This document shows positions 17,684-27,539 of a stretch of 54,307 nucleotides of DNA, one piece after another. Source of the DNA: an uncultured Verrucomicrobiota bacterium (lineage in GTDB: Bacteria > Verrucomicrobiota > Verrucomicrobiia > Opitutales > Intestinicryptomonadaceae); contig CASDUP010000028.1 in NCBI GenBank assembly GCA_949283955.1, forward strand, positions 1-54,307, read 5' to 3'. Made by a program: the position numbers and the translations under genes. Position 1 is the stretch's first letter. Each line of letters opens with the position of its first letter. Under the pieces are notes generated by a model. It searched no databases. It saw only the letters and a list, made by a program, of their open reading frames with translations, and was not told the DNA's origin.

Positions 17684-19246
17684 TCATGCGAGCTTCAAAA
17701 GATCCTCCGTGCGGGGAACGTCCCGAATTATCTGCGAGGGAAGCGGTCCGACGCCTATATAGCGAAGATTGGGAATCTTCTTCTCCTCTCCGTCGCCCAA
17801 ATCCCTGTTGGCAATCTCCACAACGCTCTTTACGCAAAAGGCTATGTACCTCTTCGCCTCGGAGGGCAAATCGTCGAAATGCCTTATTCCGGACAAATCC
17901 TCCGACCAGCCTTTCAACTGGGTGTAAACAGGCCTCAAAGTTTTGCGCAAAGACTCCGAACGCGGAACTCCGCGGTAGACTTTTCCCGTCTTGTCGTCCA
18001 TATACCCCACGCACACAAGCAACTCGCCCCCCTCAGACCAGTCGCCTTCGTAGGTGAGGGCATCGAGCTTGTTTATGGCCATGTCGTCGTATCCGCCATA
18101 GCGGAGAGCATCGCCCTTTTCCACCGCGTCGAACCAGCCTACCATGCGCTGGCGCCCGGTGCTCGTGCCAAACTCCAACTTCTTGAGCTTCTTGGCGAGA
18201 GGATGCTCGTCGTTCATCTGGGTTAAGAATGTGTGCGTGCCTACCTTCGTATCGTAAGCTTTGCAGCAGCCTATCGTGTGAACGCTCCTCAGCGGAATTC
18301 CGGCACTTTCGAAAAATTCGGGTATTCCGGTATGCGAGGCTGTGACGTTCGGGGCAAATCCCCTCCTCTTGTCGAGCCAATAAGCCTGCCCAAACTCGCC
18401 TATCACGCTCCTGCCGCTATTTATCGTCTTAAGGCAAAGCTCGCGCACATCGCCTATGTTCTTTACAAGGCGCCTTCCAGCCTTCCAGTATTCGTCGACT
18501 ACCGCCTTTATATTAAACTTGAACGGTCTGGTCCCCTTGAACTTTTTGAAATCAAACTCGTCTTCGGTGAAAATGCCCTCTTTTATGGCGTCGGAATTCG
18601 CCCTTATTTCGGCCGCTGTGAGCTTTTCGAAAAATTCGTCCCACTTCTCCGGCTTCACCTTGCAAACGTACCTTATCGTGTCCGAAGCCCTGCGCAAACG
18701 CGCGGAAAGCCTCTCGGCAAAATCCCTCTTTGAACCTAAAAATTCGCAATACCAAATTTGAAACTGCCCAGTCTCATCGTTGTATGCCGGAGTTATGCCC
18801 CTGCCAGTGGATCCGCGAGGATCCTCTCCGAGAACGTTGACCCTGTAGTCTTCAAACGCCAAATCCAACAATCTGTGCGAAACATCGCTTACCATGGTGC
18901 GCTCGTCTATGAAGAGCCTGTCGAAAATTTTATATCCCCTACGTTCCAACGGCTCCGCTTCCCAAGCAAATTTCCTCGGATCTGCCACCACCCCGGAGCC
19001 TATCGCCAGATATTCGACGTCGTTTTCTATAACTCCTGCCGGAAGCAAATTCAATTTCACCCCCCCCGCCGTGTGTCCGGAATTCGCTCCTCCGTTCACC
19101 TTCAAAACGACTCCCGCCGCGTCTGCCCGACCGGTTTCAGCCTTGAGATCGTCTATTATCTCATAGACGAGCCTTCCCTTGCCCTCGTCGCCCATGCTGA
19201 TGCCTATGTCGGCTATAAGTTTGCTCTTAAATTTTTCCAAAGCCAT
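17684..19246 (-). CDS. purA: Adenylosuccinate synthetase
   Basis: This 520-residue enzyme makes adenylosuccinate from IMP, aspartate and GTP, the first step from IMP to AMP. It carries the GTP-binding loop MGDEGKGR (18-25), [11 protein letters not shown] (about 52-62), the [14 protein letters not shown] loop and the TGRQR...GWFD region. It is longer than the E. coli enzyme (about 430 residues), with insertions in the middle and near the end. I chose the ATG at 19246 over an upstream in-frame start at 19393: it has a GGGACG ribosome-binding sequence and begins just before the first conserved strand, while the extra 49 residues upstream look like leader DNA. Confidence 0.93.
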   Translation of the reverse strand: MALEKFKSKLIADIGISMGDEGKGRLVYEIIDDLKAETGRADAAGVVLKVNGGANSGHTAGGVKLNLLPAGVIENDVEYLAIGSGVVADPRKFAWEAEPLERRGYKIFDRLFIDERTMVSDVSHRLLDLAFEDYRVNVLGEDPRGSTGRGITPAYNDETGQFQIWYCEFLGSKRDFAERLSARLRRASDTIRYVCKVKPEKWDEFFEKLTAAEIRANSDAIKEGIFTEDEFDFKKFKGTRPFKFNIKAVVDEYWKAGRRLVKNIGDVRELCLKTINSGRSVIGEFGQAYWLDKRRGFAPNVTASHTGIPEFFESAGIPLRSVHTIGCCKAYDTKVGTHTFLTQMNDEHPLAKKLKKLEFGTSTGRQRMVGWFDAVEKGDALRYGGYDDMAINKLDALTYEGDWSEGGELLVCVGYMDDKTGKVYRGVPRSESLRKTLRPVYTQLKGWSEDLSGIRHFDDLPSEAKRYIAFCVKSVVEIANRDLGDGEEKKIPNLRYIGVGPLPSQIIRDVPRTEDLLKLA

Positions 19247-19307
19247 TTTTCGTCCCTTTTGAGTTGAAAAAGTTCCGCCCCCGTTCCTACACTTGAAAGG
19301 GCGAAGC

Positions 19308-19326
19308 CGACAAGTCTGTATTGTCG
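19308..19326. repeat. Short inverted repeat in the purA/HAD divergent region
   Basis: CGACAA (19308-19313) and TTGTCG (19321-19326) are perfect inverted repeats with a 7-nt spacer, about 60 nt upstream of the purA start. The divergent gap (19247-19429) must hold promoters for purA and the HAD gene. A TTGACA occurs at 19387-19392, but I find no convincing -10 box at normal spacing. An operator is only a possibility. Confidence 0.3.
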
Positions 19327-19429
19327 CCAAACTTTTACAACATAATTCTGACCAAATTCGGCTATTTTTCAAAGATTGGAATAAACTTGACAATAAAAAT
19401 TCCCGAAAACACCCTCCGGCGGATAGTTT

Positions 19430-20074
19430 ATGGAAAGTATAGAGCTTATAAATGGACGGGGAATAAAAAATATTTTTGTGGATTTCGGAGTCGTCTTGGT
19501 AAATCTGGCGGTGGAAAAATCGGAAAAGATGTTCTCGGAGATAGGTATAGACGCGAAACTAGACGGACACAGGCAAAGCGGAATATTTCTGGATATCGAC
19601 ACGGGACTGCTGGACGAAAAAAAATTCGCCGAAGAATTGTCAAAAACATCGAGCAAACCGGAGAAAGCCACCTATGAAAAAATTTTTGCCGCGCATATTG
19701 CCATACACGACAGCATTCCCAAATACAAGTTGGACTTTCTCGCCCGCCTGAAAAGAGAGGGTAAATATAAGCTATTTGGGGCCAGTAATATGAGTAAGGA
19801 AGGCTGGAATTGGTGCAAGGCGAACGGATTTTGTCTAAACGGGCGTTCCCCGAAGGATTTTTTCGACGATGTATTTATATCCTTCGATCTGAAAGCCGCA
19901 AAACCGGATCTAAAATTTTTCGAGGAGGCTGTCGCAAGATCCGGGGCCGATCCCAAGGAAAGTTTCTTAATTGACGATTCCGACAATAATTGCAAAGCCG
20001 CGCAATCTATGGGATTTAGAACGCACTCCCCTCTACCACGACAGAATTGGCTCCGAGACGTATTTAAATTTTAG
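19430..20074 (+). CDS. HAD-superfamily hydrolase (YihX-like)
   Basis: This 214-residue protein has the four HAD motifs: nucleophile D18 in FVDFGVVL, S119 in FGASNMS, K158 in AAKPD, and the acidic pair D182/D183 in LIDDSDNNC. The cap domain between motifs I and II is alpha-helical (subfamily IA type). In the first motif the usual second Asp is replaced, as in YihX-type sugar phosphate phosphatases (D-x-G). It probably dephosphorylates a small phosphorylated metabolite; the substrate is unknown. It stands between the divergent purA and the co-directional glyQS, which starts 104 nt later. Confidence 0.85.
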   Translation: MESIELINGRGIKNIFVDFGVVLVNLAVEKSEKMFSEIGIDAKLDGHRQSGIFLDIDTGLLDEKKFAEELSKTSSKPEKATYEKIFAAHIAIHDSIPKYKLDFLARLKREGKYKLFGASNMSKEGWNWCKANGFCLNGRSPKDFFDDVFISFDLKAAKPDLKFFEEAVARSGADPKESFLIDDSDNNCKAAQSMGFRTHSPLPRQNWLRDVFKF

Positions 20075-20178
20075 GCTGTTTTCCAAGCGAATATTTTTCG
20101 CAAGCTAATTGAAAAAGAATAGAGCGTTGACAAAATTAGAGCGCGTAGTAGCCTGCTAAACTCAATTTTTTCAGTACT

Positions 20179-21687
20179 ATGGTTGACATGGCAACTATCG
20201 AAAGCCTCTGCAAGCGCAGGGGATTCATTTACCGCTCGTCCGAAATTTACGGAGGCTTTAACGGATTTTTCGACTACGGACCTCTTGGAGTCGAACTAAA
20301 GAACAACATAAAGCGCGCATGGTGGAACGACTTCGTCCACGGCAGGGAAGATATAGTGGGGCTCGACGCATCGATAATAATGCACCCCGACGTTTGGAAG
20401 GCTTCGGGACATGTGGCCGGTTTTTCCGATCCGATGGTCGACTGCAAAGAATCGAAGATGCGCTTTAGGGCGGACCAGATTTTCTTTGCCGAAGTAAAGG
20501 TCGATGGAGAAACGATAGGATATGTCAGCGTGCTCGAAGACGACGGCATGCAGGCCGAGGCCGAAAAAAAGGCAAACGATCTGAAGAGGAAATTGTCGAA
20601 ACAGGGAACATTGGATTCTGTGGTGTTGAAGAATTACATGGACGCCCGCCCCGACGAGTACGAAAAAATACCCTCTCCCGCCACCGGAAAAGCCGGAACT
20701 CTGACACCCCCCAGGGACTTCAACCTTATGTTCCAGACCTACGTCGGCGCCTTGCGCGACGAGACTGCAGTGGCGTACTTGCGCCCGGAAACAGCACAAG
20801 GGATTTTCGCGGATTTTAAGAATGTAGTTGACACTTCGAGAGTGAAAGTTCCGTTCGGAATAGCGCAAATAGGAAAAGCATTCAGGAATGAAATAACGCC
20901 CCGCAATTTCATATTCCGCAGCCGCGAATTCGAACAGATGGAGATAGAATATTTCATCTCGCCTAAGGAGGACTGGAAAAAGCTCCACCGCGAATGGATA
21001 GACGCATGCAAAAAATGGTTCGTGTCCATCGGCATACCCGAGAACGAGCTTTCTGAAGACGTCCACCCGCAGGAGAAGCTCGCCCACTACGCAAAGGCAT
21101 GCACCGACATCACCTTCAAGTTCCCGCACGGGCTCCAAGAGCTCCAAGGAATAGCCGTTAGGGGAAATTTCGATCTCACCCAGCACCAAAACGCCTCCGG
21201 CAAAACGCTAGAATATTTCGACGAAACGCTGAAGGAAAAATACCTCCCCCACGTAATAGAACCGTCTTTGGGTGTGGACAGAACGCTTCTTGCCGTGTTG
21301 ACCGCCGCATACGACGAAGACGAAATACCCAACGAAAAGGGAACTCCGGAAAAGAGAACCGTGTTGCGTTTTAGCCCGAGAGTCGCGCCCTACAAGGCAG
21401 CCATTTTCCCGCTCGTAAAAAACAAGCCGGAAATAATGGAAAAGGCCAGGTCGTTATATCTGAAGTTGCGCCGCCGCTGGAACGTATTTTTCGACGCGGG
21501 AGGAGCCATAGGCAGAAGGTACAGGAGACAGGACGAAATCGGAACTCCATTTGGCATCACGATAGATTTCCAATCGGTGGAAGGAGACGGAAGCGTGACA
21601 GTGCGCGACCGCGACACAACGAAACAAGTCCGCATGAGCGAGGACGAAATAGTGTCGCACCTTTCAAAGGAAATAGACGGTATATAA
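20179..21687 (+). CDS. glyQS: Glycyl-tRNA synthetase, single-chain dimeric type
   Basis: This 502-residue class II synthetase charges tRNA-Gly. It opens with the typical motif-1 region ([24 protein letters not shown]) and continues with the Zn- or insert-containing segment, motif 2 ([23 protein letters not shown]), the Gly-specific EIQGIA-type stretch (ELQGIAVRG), ATP-binding EPSLGVDR and a C-terminal anticodon domain. This is the alpha2 form, not the split GlyQ/GlyS form. No good ribosome-binding site is visible, and ATG codons at 20179 and 20188 are both possible starts. It ends before a strong bidirectional terminator. It also carries a TTGACA at 20127-20132 in its upstream gap. Confidence 0.96.
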   Translation: MVDMATIESLCKRRGFIYRSSEIYGGFNGFFDYGPLGVELKNNIKRAWWNDFVHGREDIVGLDASIIMHPDVWKASGHVAGFSDPMVDCKESKMRFRADQIFFAEVKVDGETIGYVSVLEDDGMQAEAEKKANDLKRKLSKQGTLDSVVLKNYMDARPDEYEKIPSPATGKAGTLTPPRDFNLMFQTYVGALRDETAVAYLRPETAQGIFADFKNVVDTSRVKVPFGIAQIGKAFRNEITPRNFIFRSREFEQMEIEYFISPKEDWKKLHREWIDACKKWFVSIGIPENELSEDVHPQEKLAHYAKACTDITFKFPHGLQELQGIAVRGNFDLTQHQNASGKTLEYFDETLKEKYLPHVIEPSLGVDRTLLAVLTAAYDEDEIPNEKGTPEKRTVLRFSPRVAPYKAAIFPLVKNKPEIMEKARSLYLKLRRRWNVFFDAGGAIGRRYRRQDEIGTPFGITIDFQSVEGDGSVTVRDRDTTKQVRMSEDEIVSHLSKEIDGI

Positions 21688-21707
21688 ATTTCTCCCAAAG
21701 TCCCCAT

Positions 21708-21742
21708 AAAAAAACTCTCCCCATTTTGGGGAGAGTTTTTTT
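21708..21742. terminator. Bidirectional terminator between glyQS and the esterase gene
   Basis: CTCTCCCC (21715-21722) pairs with GGGGAGAG (21728-21735) around ATTTT. The stem is flanked by seven A on the left and seven T on the right, so it works as an intrinsic terminator on both strands for the two convergent genes. Confidence 0.92.
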
Positions 21743-21745
21743 AGC

Positions 21746-22609
21746 TTAGTTCTTGTTCGAAGCTTTCGGATTTTTTGCGGAATCGAAAAATCTTTTAAAT
21801 CCAAGCAACTGGTATTCTACGGAATTCTTCCAGTATTCGGAATTGTGCTTTCCGGGACGAGTCGCATAGTCGTGGGGAATATTCATATACAGAAGCTTCC
21901 TGTGAAGCTCTTCGTTGATTTCGTAGAAAAAATCGTCCGTTCCGCACTCTATGGTTATATAGAGGCTGTTGGGCTTTACTCTCCACAGCTGGTTTATTAC
22001 CGCATGCTCCTCCCATCTCGACGGATTTTTCGAAAGTTCGCCAAGGTTGCGCTTCATTTCCCATTTGTCCGGAAAGGGTCGAATATCCACTCCCCCGCTT
22101 TGTGAACCGCAAGCTCCGAAAAGATCGGGATGCCTAAACGCAAGCCAAAGAGCCCCATGGCCTCCCATGCTCAGGCCGCTTATCGCCCTGCCTTCGCGGG
22201 AAGCTATCGTTCTATACTTGGAGTCTATCGCAGGAATAAGCTCTTTTGTTATATGCGTCTCGTACTTAAAATTCGGGCGCTCAGGACAATCCCAATACCA
22301 GCTTGTAGCTCCGTCCGGACAAACAATTATCGCCCCATACCTCTCCGCAAGATCCTCCATGTCGGGACGTATCTTTCCCCACGTCTCGAAATTCCCCCCG
22401 TACCCATGCAACAAATACACCACAGGCCAACGCGCGCTTTCGTCTTTAAAGTAGGACTTCGGAAGAAAAACTTTAGCCGGAATATCCGAATTCATAGCCT
22501 CGCTGTGAACCCTCAACGCGCCACTGTTCTCGGCGCGAACAAACGCCGGTACGCAAACCGCCGCGGCAAAAACGAACGCCAATACACACCTAATTGCATA
22601 TTTTTTCAT
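21746..22609 (-). CDS. Secreted alpha/beta-hydrolase esterase (CE1/esterase D-like)
   Basis: This 287-residue protein has a Sec signal peptide (about residues 1-26, ending FVRA-ENS). The esterase D/CE1 fold follows, with oxyanion motif LLHGYGG (66-72), nucleophile S147 in GLSMGGHG, an acid at D226 (CGTDDF) and the histidine H255 in RPGKHNSEYW. It likely cleaves acyl or feruloyl/acetyl esters from carbohydrates or other small esters outside the inner membrane; the substrate cannot be read. I chose the ATG at 22609, which is preceded by AAGGAAC and begins the signal peptide; an upstream start at 22714 would lie inside the preceding gene. It may be co-transcribed with the OlsF-like gene 52 nt upstream. 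Confidence 0.88.
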   Translation of the reverse strand: MKKYAIRCVLAFVFAAAVCVPAFVRAENSGALRVHSEAMNSDIPAKVFLPKSYFKDESARWPVVYLLHGYGGNFETWGKIRPDMEDLAERYGAIIVCPDGATSWYWDCPERPNFKYETHITKELIPAIDSKYRTIASREGRAISGLSMGGHGALWLAFRHPDLFGACGSQSGGVDIRPFPDKWEMKRNLGELSKNPSRWEEHAVINQLWRVKPNSLYITIECGTDDFFYEINEELHRKLLYMNIPHDYATRPGKHNSEYWKNSVEYQLLGFKRFFDSAKNPKASNKN

Positions 22610-22661
22610 CACTCTTTGTTCCTTTCTTTTAAATAAAATTTTCAAAAACCACGAAGGGGAT

Positions 22662-24515
22662 TTATTGCCTATTTTTTGCCTCGTGGTAAGCTCGATATTC
22701 CTCGGCGTAAGCATCCCCCATGTAGCTTTTCAAAAGCTTTATGTCGGTCTTTGTCATATCAACCATTATCAGCCCGTCTATGCACGAACCAAACGAGGCG
22801 TCCATGTTGAAAGCGAGCAGCTCGCCGTTTAATTTTAAGTAGTGCTTCAGCAAAGTGGGAATTCCCTTGTTGTCTATCTCCACCTCGGAAACCAGCGCCG
22901 ACACTTTTTCTATATCGGCGGCCCCTTGAATAAGCGCCCTTTTGTCGGCGTCTTTCAGGCGCACTTTCGGGGGCTTTTTTGCCTTCACGAATTTCGCCAG
23001 CTCCCTCGAAGTCTTGCGCTCCGTCAAGAACTGAACAATCAAATCCTTCGATATGGAATTGTACTCCGTGCTTATGCTCACAGGGCCATATAGAGTCCTA
23101 TATTCTGGATGGGAATGCAAAAACACCCCTATTCCGCGCCACAAAATCGCGAGGGTTGAACGCTTGCGCTGGTACTCGCTCGCCACAAAAGAGCGTCCCA
23201 TCTCGAGAGCGGGAGAAATTTTTTCCAAAAGTTCCGGCTGAATGTCAAAGAGCGTCGAAGAGTACAACCCCTGAACTCCCATCGATTGAATAATTTTATC
23301 TACCCTACCTATCCTGTATGCTCCCGCAATGCGTTTGTTTTCGGAATCCCAAATGAACATGTGCAGATAATACTGGTCGAAGGCGTCGTTATCCACGCTC
23401 TTCCCCGTTCCCTCACCGACCTCCCTGAAGGTCTTTTCGCGCAATCTTCCTATTTCTATCAGAGTCCATTTTATCTGCCAGGCTTCGGCGCAATACACGG
23501 AAATTTTTTCGCCCTTTACCATCACGCACGATTCCGGAAGCGATTCTATTTCCTTTGCCATCAAATTCGGATCGACAGGAAGAATGAGCTCGCTCATCTT
23601 CCTCTCCATTCCGGGAATCATTCTTCTGAGATTCTTCTGTATGTTGCGGATTTGCCCGTAGGACTCCGACGGGGCTGCCCGCTTTGCCAAGATGTAAGTT
23701 TTCAACCTCAACCATGAAGTCAACTCGTCGTCGGAGGAAAAATTCTCGGCTTGTTTTGGAGTCAATACGGACCCGACTTTAAAACGTATCGGCTTGCTTC
23801 TGGAGTGAGAAAACATCTCCCTTACAAGCAGCAAGGTTCTCAATTTCGGGTTTATCAATCCGGCTATGTAAAACAAGAGGGAATTTCTTGCTTCTATATA
23901 TATCGGAAGGATATTTGCCCCAGTCCTTCTCGCGAACTGGACGATGCTCGTATTCCATTCGGGATCGCTTATTACCCTGTCGGGAAATATGATATGCGAA
24001 ACGGTTCCCGAGGGAAATGTCGATACGCAACCTCCGCCCTTCAAGTGCTTAAGAGTCTCTCTCAGCGCTCCCACATTTCTCGAAGCGGCCTTTTTTCCGC
24101 CGAAGGGATCGACCTCTATGAGCCATGGGCGAATGAGCGGCATTCTGGAAAGCAGATAGTTGGCAATCAGCTTGGCGTCGTCGCGCACGGACAAGAGCAA
24201 GGATCCCATTATCACCCCGTCTATAGTCCCCAAAGGATGGTTTGAGACGACAACCAAAGGACCTGTCTTTGGAATTTTTTTTATATCCTCCCCGTCAATC
24301 TCGTAGCTCAATCCCAAGGCCCATATAGCCCTGTTAAAAAAGTTGCCGAACTCAGGATGGTCCTCAACGAGCCTATAGGCTCGGTTGAGCTTCCTTATTC
24401 CTAAAAAGCTCTCTATGGGAAGGGAAAAAACGCGATATATCGCGCGCAAGACGGGATTTTTTATTTCCCCGGCCAAATCTATCAAAGGTTTTCTTTTGTC
24501 TTCGAGCCGATCCAT
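22662..24515 (-). CDS. Two-domain acyltransferase: LPLAT plus GNAT (OlsF/hemolysin-like)
   Basis: The N-terminal half of this 617-residue protein is a lysophospholipid-acyltransferase domain with NHPLGTIDG (residues 92-100, catalytic H93/D99) and FPSGTVSH downstream. The C-terminal half (from about 325) is a GNAT-type domain of the hemolysin/OlsB kind, with ...KRIAGAYRIGR and LEMGRSFVASEYQ. This layout is that of OlsF, shown in other bacteria to make ornithine lipids by N-acylating and then O-acylating ornithine. Ornithine or another amino-acid lipid is therefore the likely product (inference). The gene starts 13 nt after cimA, so it is probably the end of the lysC-thrC-cimA operon. Membrane association is expected. 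Confidence 0.8.
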   Translation of the reverse strand: MDRLEDKRKPLIDLAGEIKNPVLRAIYRVFSLPIESFLGIRKLNRAYRLVEDHPEFGNFFNRAIWALGLSYEIDGEDIKKIPKTGPLVVVSNHPLGTIDGVIMGSLLLSVRDDAKLIANYLLSRMPLIRPWLIEVDPFGGKKAASRNVGALRETLKHLKGGGCVSTFPSGTVSHIIFPDRVISDPEWNTSIVQFARRTGANILPIYIEARNSLLFYIAGLINPKLRTLLLVREMFSHSRSKPIRFKVGSVLTPKQAENFSSDDELTSWLRLKTYILAKRAAPSESYGQIRNIQKNLRRMIPGMERKMSELILPVDPNLMAKEIESLPESCVMVKGEKISVYCAEAWQIKWTLIEIGRLREKTFREVGEGTGKSVDNDAFDQYYLHMFIWDSENKRIAGAYRIGRVDKIIQSMGVQGLYSSTLFDIQPELLEKISPALEMGRSFVASEYQRKRSTLAILWRGIGVFLHSHPEYRTLYGPVSISTEYNSISKDLIVQFLTERKTSRELAKFVKAKKPPKVRLKDADKRALIQGAADIEKVSALVSEVEIDNKGIPTLLKHYLKLNGELLAFNMDASFGSCIDGLIMVDMTKTDIKLLKSYMGDAYAEEYRAYHEAKNRQ

Positions 24516-24528
24516 GATTCCGAAAAAA

Positions 24529-26106
24529 TCAGTCGGTTTGGGATAGCTTATATTCTATCGAATCTTTCAAGGCTTCCCAGGAAGCTTCTATTATGTTTTC
24601 GCTCGCCCCGACAGTTCCCCAAATTTTTCCGTTCTCTTCGCTTTCTATCATCACTCGTGTCATGGCTCCCGTTCCGGCCTTCCCGTCGAGAATGCGGACT
24701 TTAAAGTCGGTTAGCCTGACTCCCTTAAGCTGCGGATAATCACCGCAGAGGGCTTTCCGAAGCGCTCCGTCGAGAGCTTCCACTGGTCCGCGTGCTTCGG
24801 CTACGGTATGCCTCATTTCGCCGTTTACCTCGAGCTTTACCGTAGCTTCGGAATTCGCCACAGCTCCGGAGTCGTCCCTTTCCACTATCACCCTGTACGA
24901 TATTACCTTGAAGTGGGGCTTGTACTTCTTGAGAAACTTCGAAAGAAGAAGCGAAAACGAAGCGTCCGCTGCCTCGTATTCATACCCCCTAAACTCGAGT
25001 TCTTTCAATTCTTTTAAAAACGCTTTTATAGCGGGATCTTTGGGATTTATTTCTACCCCGAGATCTCGGGCCTTCATCATTATGGAAGCCCTGCCCGACA
25101 TGTCGCTTACTAGAACCCTAGTGCGATTCCCCACCAAAGCCGGATCTATGTGTTCGTAGCTTCTGGCCACTTTATTGACCGCGTCCGCATGAACTCCACC
25201 CTTGTGGACGAAACTCGAAGCGCCCACGTAGGGCAGTCGGGAATCGCTTCTGAGGTTTACCATTTCGTCCGTAAACAGCGACAAATCCCTCAAGCGGCGC
25301 AAGTTTTCCCCGCAGGAAAGTTTCATTCCATGCTTGAGAACGAGGTTTGGAATAATGGTGCAAAGGTTGGCGTTCCCGTTTCTTTCCCCCAATCCGTTGA
25401 GAGTTCCCTGCACCATGCGGGCCCCCATTCTCACAGCCTCGGTGGAAAGGGCAACTCCCAAACCGCAATCGTTGTGGCAGTGGATTCCAACCGGCAGATC
25501 ACCGGCTATCTCCAAAACTTTGGGAATTATTTTTTCGAATTCCGAAATCATGGTTCCGCCGTTCGTGTCGCAAAGGCAGAGAAATTCCGCACCGCCTCGA
25601 CGGGCTGCTTTGAGGGTTTCCAGAGCGTAGTCGGGATCGTCCTTAAAGCCGTCGAAAAAGTGCTCTGCGTCGTAAATCACTCGCCTGCCTGCCTTCGCTA
25701 GAAAGCGGACGCTCTCCTCTATCATCTTGAGATTTTCTTCGGGGGTTGTTTTTATCACCTCGCGAACATGCAGAAGCCAAGTTTTCCCGAATATAGTAAT
25801 ATAGGGCGTTCCGGCGTCCAAAAGAAGTCTCAACTGCGGATCCTCCTCGGCTTTAAGGTTCGCCCTCCTAGTCGAGCCAAATGCGGAAATTTTGGCGTGC
25901 TTCAGATTGATTTTGCGGACCTCCTCAAAAAACGCCATGTCCCTCGGGTTGGAGCCGGGCCATCCACCCTCGATAAAATCTATTCCGAAACTGTCCATTT
26001 TTTCGGCGAGCCTGAGTTTCGCCGCCACAGACATCGACACTCCCTCGCCCTGCGTTCCGTCGCGGAGAGTGGTGTCGTATATAAAAATTTTCTGATTGTC
26101 TTTCAT
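24529..26106 (-). CDS. cimA: (R)-citramalate synthase
   Basis: This 525-residue DRE-TIM metallolyase has the motif DTTLRDGTQGEG (11-22) and metal ligands HCHND (209-213), a linker, and a C-terminal LeuA-type allosteric domain (about 400-525). Sequence features such as FIEGGWPGSNPRD and the overall length fit the citramalate synthase type rather than 2-isopropylmalate synthase. It condenses acetyl-CoA with pyruvate to citramalate, feeding 2-oxobutyrate for isoleucine without threonine deaminase. It sits 30 nt downstream of thrC. The C-terminal domain implies feedback control by isoleucine (family knowledge). Confidence 0.92.
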   Translation of the reverse strand: MKDNQKIFIYDTTLRDGTQGEGVSMSVAAKLRLAEKMDSFGIDFIEGGWPGSNPRDMAFFEEVRKINLKHAKISAFGSTRRANLKAEEDPQLRLLLDAGTPYITIFGKTWLLHVREVIKTTPEENLKMIEESVRFLAKAGRRVIYDAEHFFDGFKDDPDYALETLKAARRGGAEFLCLCDTNGGTMISEFEKIIPKVLEIAGDLPVGIHCHNDCGLGVALSTEAVRMGARMVQGTLNGLGERNGNANLCTIIPNLVLKHGMKLSCGENLRRLRDLSLFTDEMVNLRSDSRLPYVGASSFVHKGGVHADAVNKVARSYEHIDPALVGNRTRVLVSDMSGRASIMMKARDLGVEINPKDPAIKAFLKELKELEFRGYEYEAADASFSLLLSKFLKKYKPHFKVISYRVIVERDDSGAVANSEATVKLEVNGEMRHTVAEARGPVEALDGALRKALCGDYPQLKGVRLTDFKVRILDGKAGTGAMTRVMIESEENGKIWGTVGASENIIEASWEALKDSIEYKLSQTD

Positions 26107-26136
26107 TTTTGTAAACCCGAATCAAGAAACCTTCCA

Positions 26137-27492
26137 TCATTTAATGGCGTTTTCTGCAATGTATTCCCGAATATCCGACGCCTTTGCGGGCATTCTTTTG
26201 CGAGTTATCCGGAGAGATTTCAATGCGTCCAAAATTTCGCTTTTAGGCTCCTTTCCTAGAACCCTTCCGACCAATACGGGAAACTTTGCCGGATGCGCTG
26301 TGGATAGGATTACCCTGGACTCCCCGTCTCCCGACAAGTCTTTAAAAGCGCATGCCGTGTGCGGATCCACCACCGCTCCGTACCTCTTGTAAACGTCCGC
26401 TATGATTCTTTCTATTTCCGAATCGTCCGCCCTCGAAGCGGAAAATCCTTCCGAGCGAAAATTTTTAAACTCCCATTTGCCTGTTTTAGAGAATCCTTCC
26501 ATAGCGGAACGCACCGCGTCCGCACCCGCCAAATACCAAATAAAGCGCTCAAAGTTCGACGCCACTTGAATGTCCATGGAGGGAGCGCAAGACGGAACGA
26601 GTTCGCCAAGCTCGTAGGTTCCGCTATTGAAGAGCCTATACAAAATGTCGTTTCTGTTAGTGGCCACTCTAAACGAGCAGTCGGGCAATCCGCATTTAGA
26701 AGCTATCCAACCTGCCAAAACATTTCCGAAGTTTCCGGTTGGAACTATGAATTTCACTTTTTTTTGGGATTTGGGAAGCTTCAACCACGCGTAAATGTAG
26801 TAAACGCACTGGGCGAGTATCCTCGCCAAATTTATCGAATTGACCGCCGACAACCCGTACTTCCTTTTGAATTCCAAATCTCCGAAAAGCGATTTTACTA
26901 TGGCTTGGGCGTCGTCGAAACTTCCGTCTATTGCTATCGGGAAAACGTTGGACGCCCCCGTGCAAGTCATCTGCCTCTCCTGCAGGGGAGATATCTTTCC
27001 GTCCGGATAGAGAATGAATATGTTGACGTTCTTTTTCCCAAGAAGGCCGCTTATTGCCGCGCTTCCGGTATCGCCGCTCGTGGCTCCGAGCACGTTTATC
27101 TTTCTGCCGCTGATCGAGAGCAAGTGCTCGTAAAGATTTCCCAGAAATTGCAGCGCGAAATCTTTGAACGCGAGAGTCGGGCCGTGGTAAAGCTCGAGAA
27201 GATACAGGCTATCGTCCAGCTTGCGAAGCGGAGCCACTTCGGGAACATCGAAGCGGGAGTAGGATTTCTTTGCCACCCCGTACAAAACGTCCTCTGGAAT
27301 ATCGTCGGCAAAAAGCCTCATAAATTCAAAGCACAGTTCCGAATAAGGGAGCCCGGCCCAAGAGTCCAAGCTTCCGGAAATGTCCGGGAGGCTTTCCGGA
27401 ACAAAAAGACCTCCGTCCGGAGCGAGTCCCTCGGACACCGCATCGGAAAAACTCCTCGGCTCGCAACCGCCACGAGTGCTTACAAATCTCAT
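26137..27492 (-). CDS. thrC: Threonine synthase
   Basis: This 451-residue PLP enzyme converts O-phosphohomoserine to threonine. The PLP lysine is K110 in HGPTLAFKDFALQF; the phosphate-binding loop is GATSGDTGSAA, and the N-terminal segment STRGG...SEGLAPDGGLFVP is typical of the proteobacterial/Bacteroidetes-type enzyme. I chose the ATG at 27492, preceded by GGAGAAGGG, which follows the lysC stop by 47 nt. The longer frame reaching 27930 runs antisense-like through lysC and is not real. It belongs to the operon lysC-thrC-cimA. Homoserine dehydrogenase and homoserine kinase are not in the window. Confidence 0.96.
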   Translation of the reverse strand: MRFVSTRGGCEPRSFSDAVSEGLAPDGGLFVPESLPDISGSLDSWAGLPYSELCFEFMRLFADDIPEDVLYGVAKKSYSRFDVPEVAPLRKLDDSLYLLELYHGPTLAFKDFALQFLGNLYEHLLSISGRKINVLGATSGDTGSAAISGLLGKKNVNIFILYPDGKISPLQERQMTCTGASNVFPIAIDGSFDDAQAIVKSLFGDLEFKRKYGLSAVNSINLARILAQCVYYIYAWLKLPKSQKKVKFIVPTGNFGNVLAGWIASKCGLPDCSFRVATNRNDILYRLFNSGTYELGELVPSCAPSMDIQVASNFERFIWYLAGADAVRSAMEGFSKTGKWEFKNFRSEGFSASRADDSEIERIIADVYKRYGAVVDPHTACAFKDLSGDGESRVILSTAHPAKFPVLVGRVLGKEPKSEILDALKSLRITRKRMPAKASDIREYIAENAIK

Positions 27493-27539
27493 CTTGCCCT
27501 TCTCCGAAAGACCTAAAACCTTCTCAAACACTATAAATT

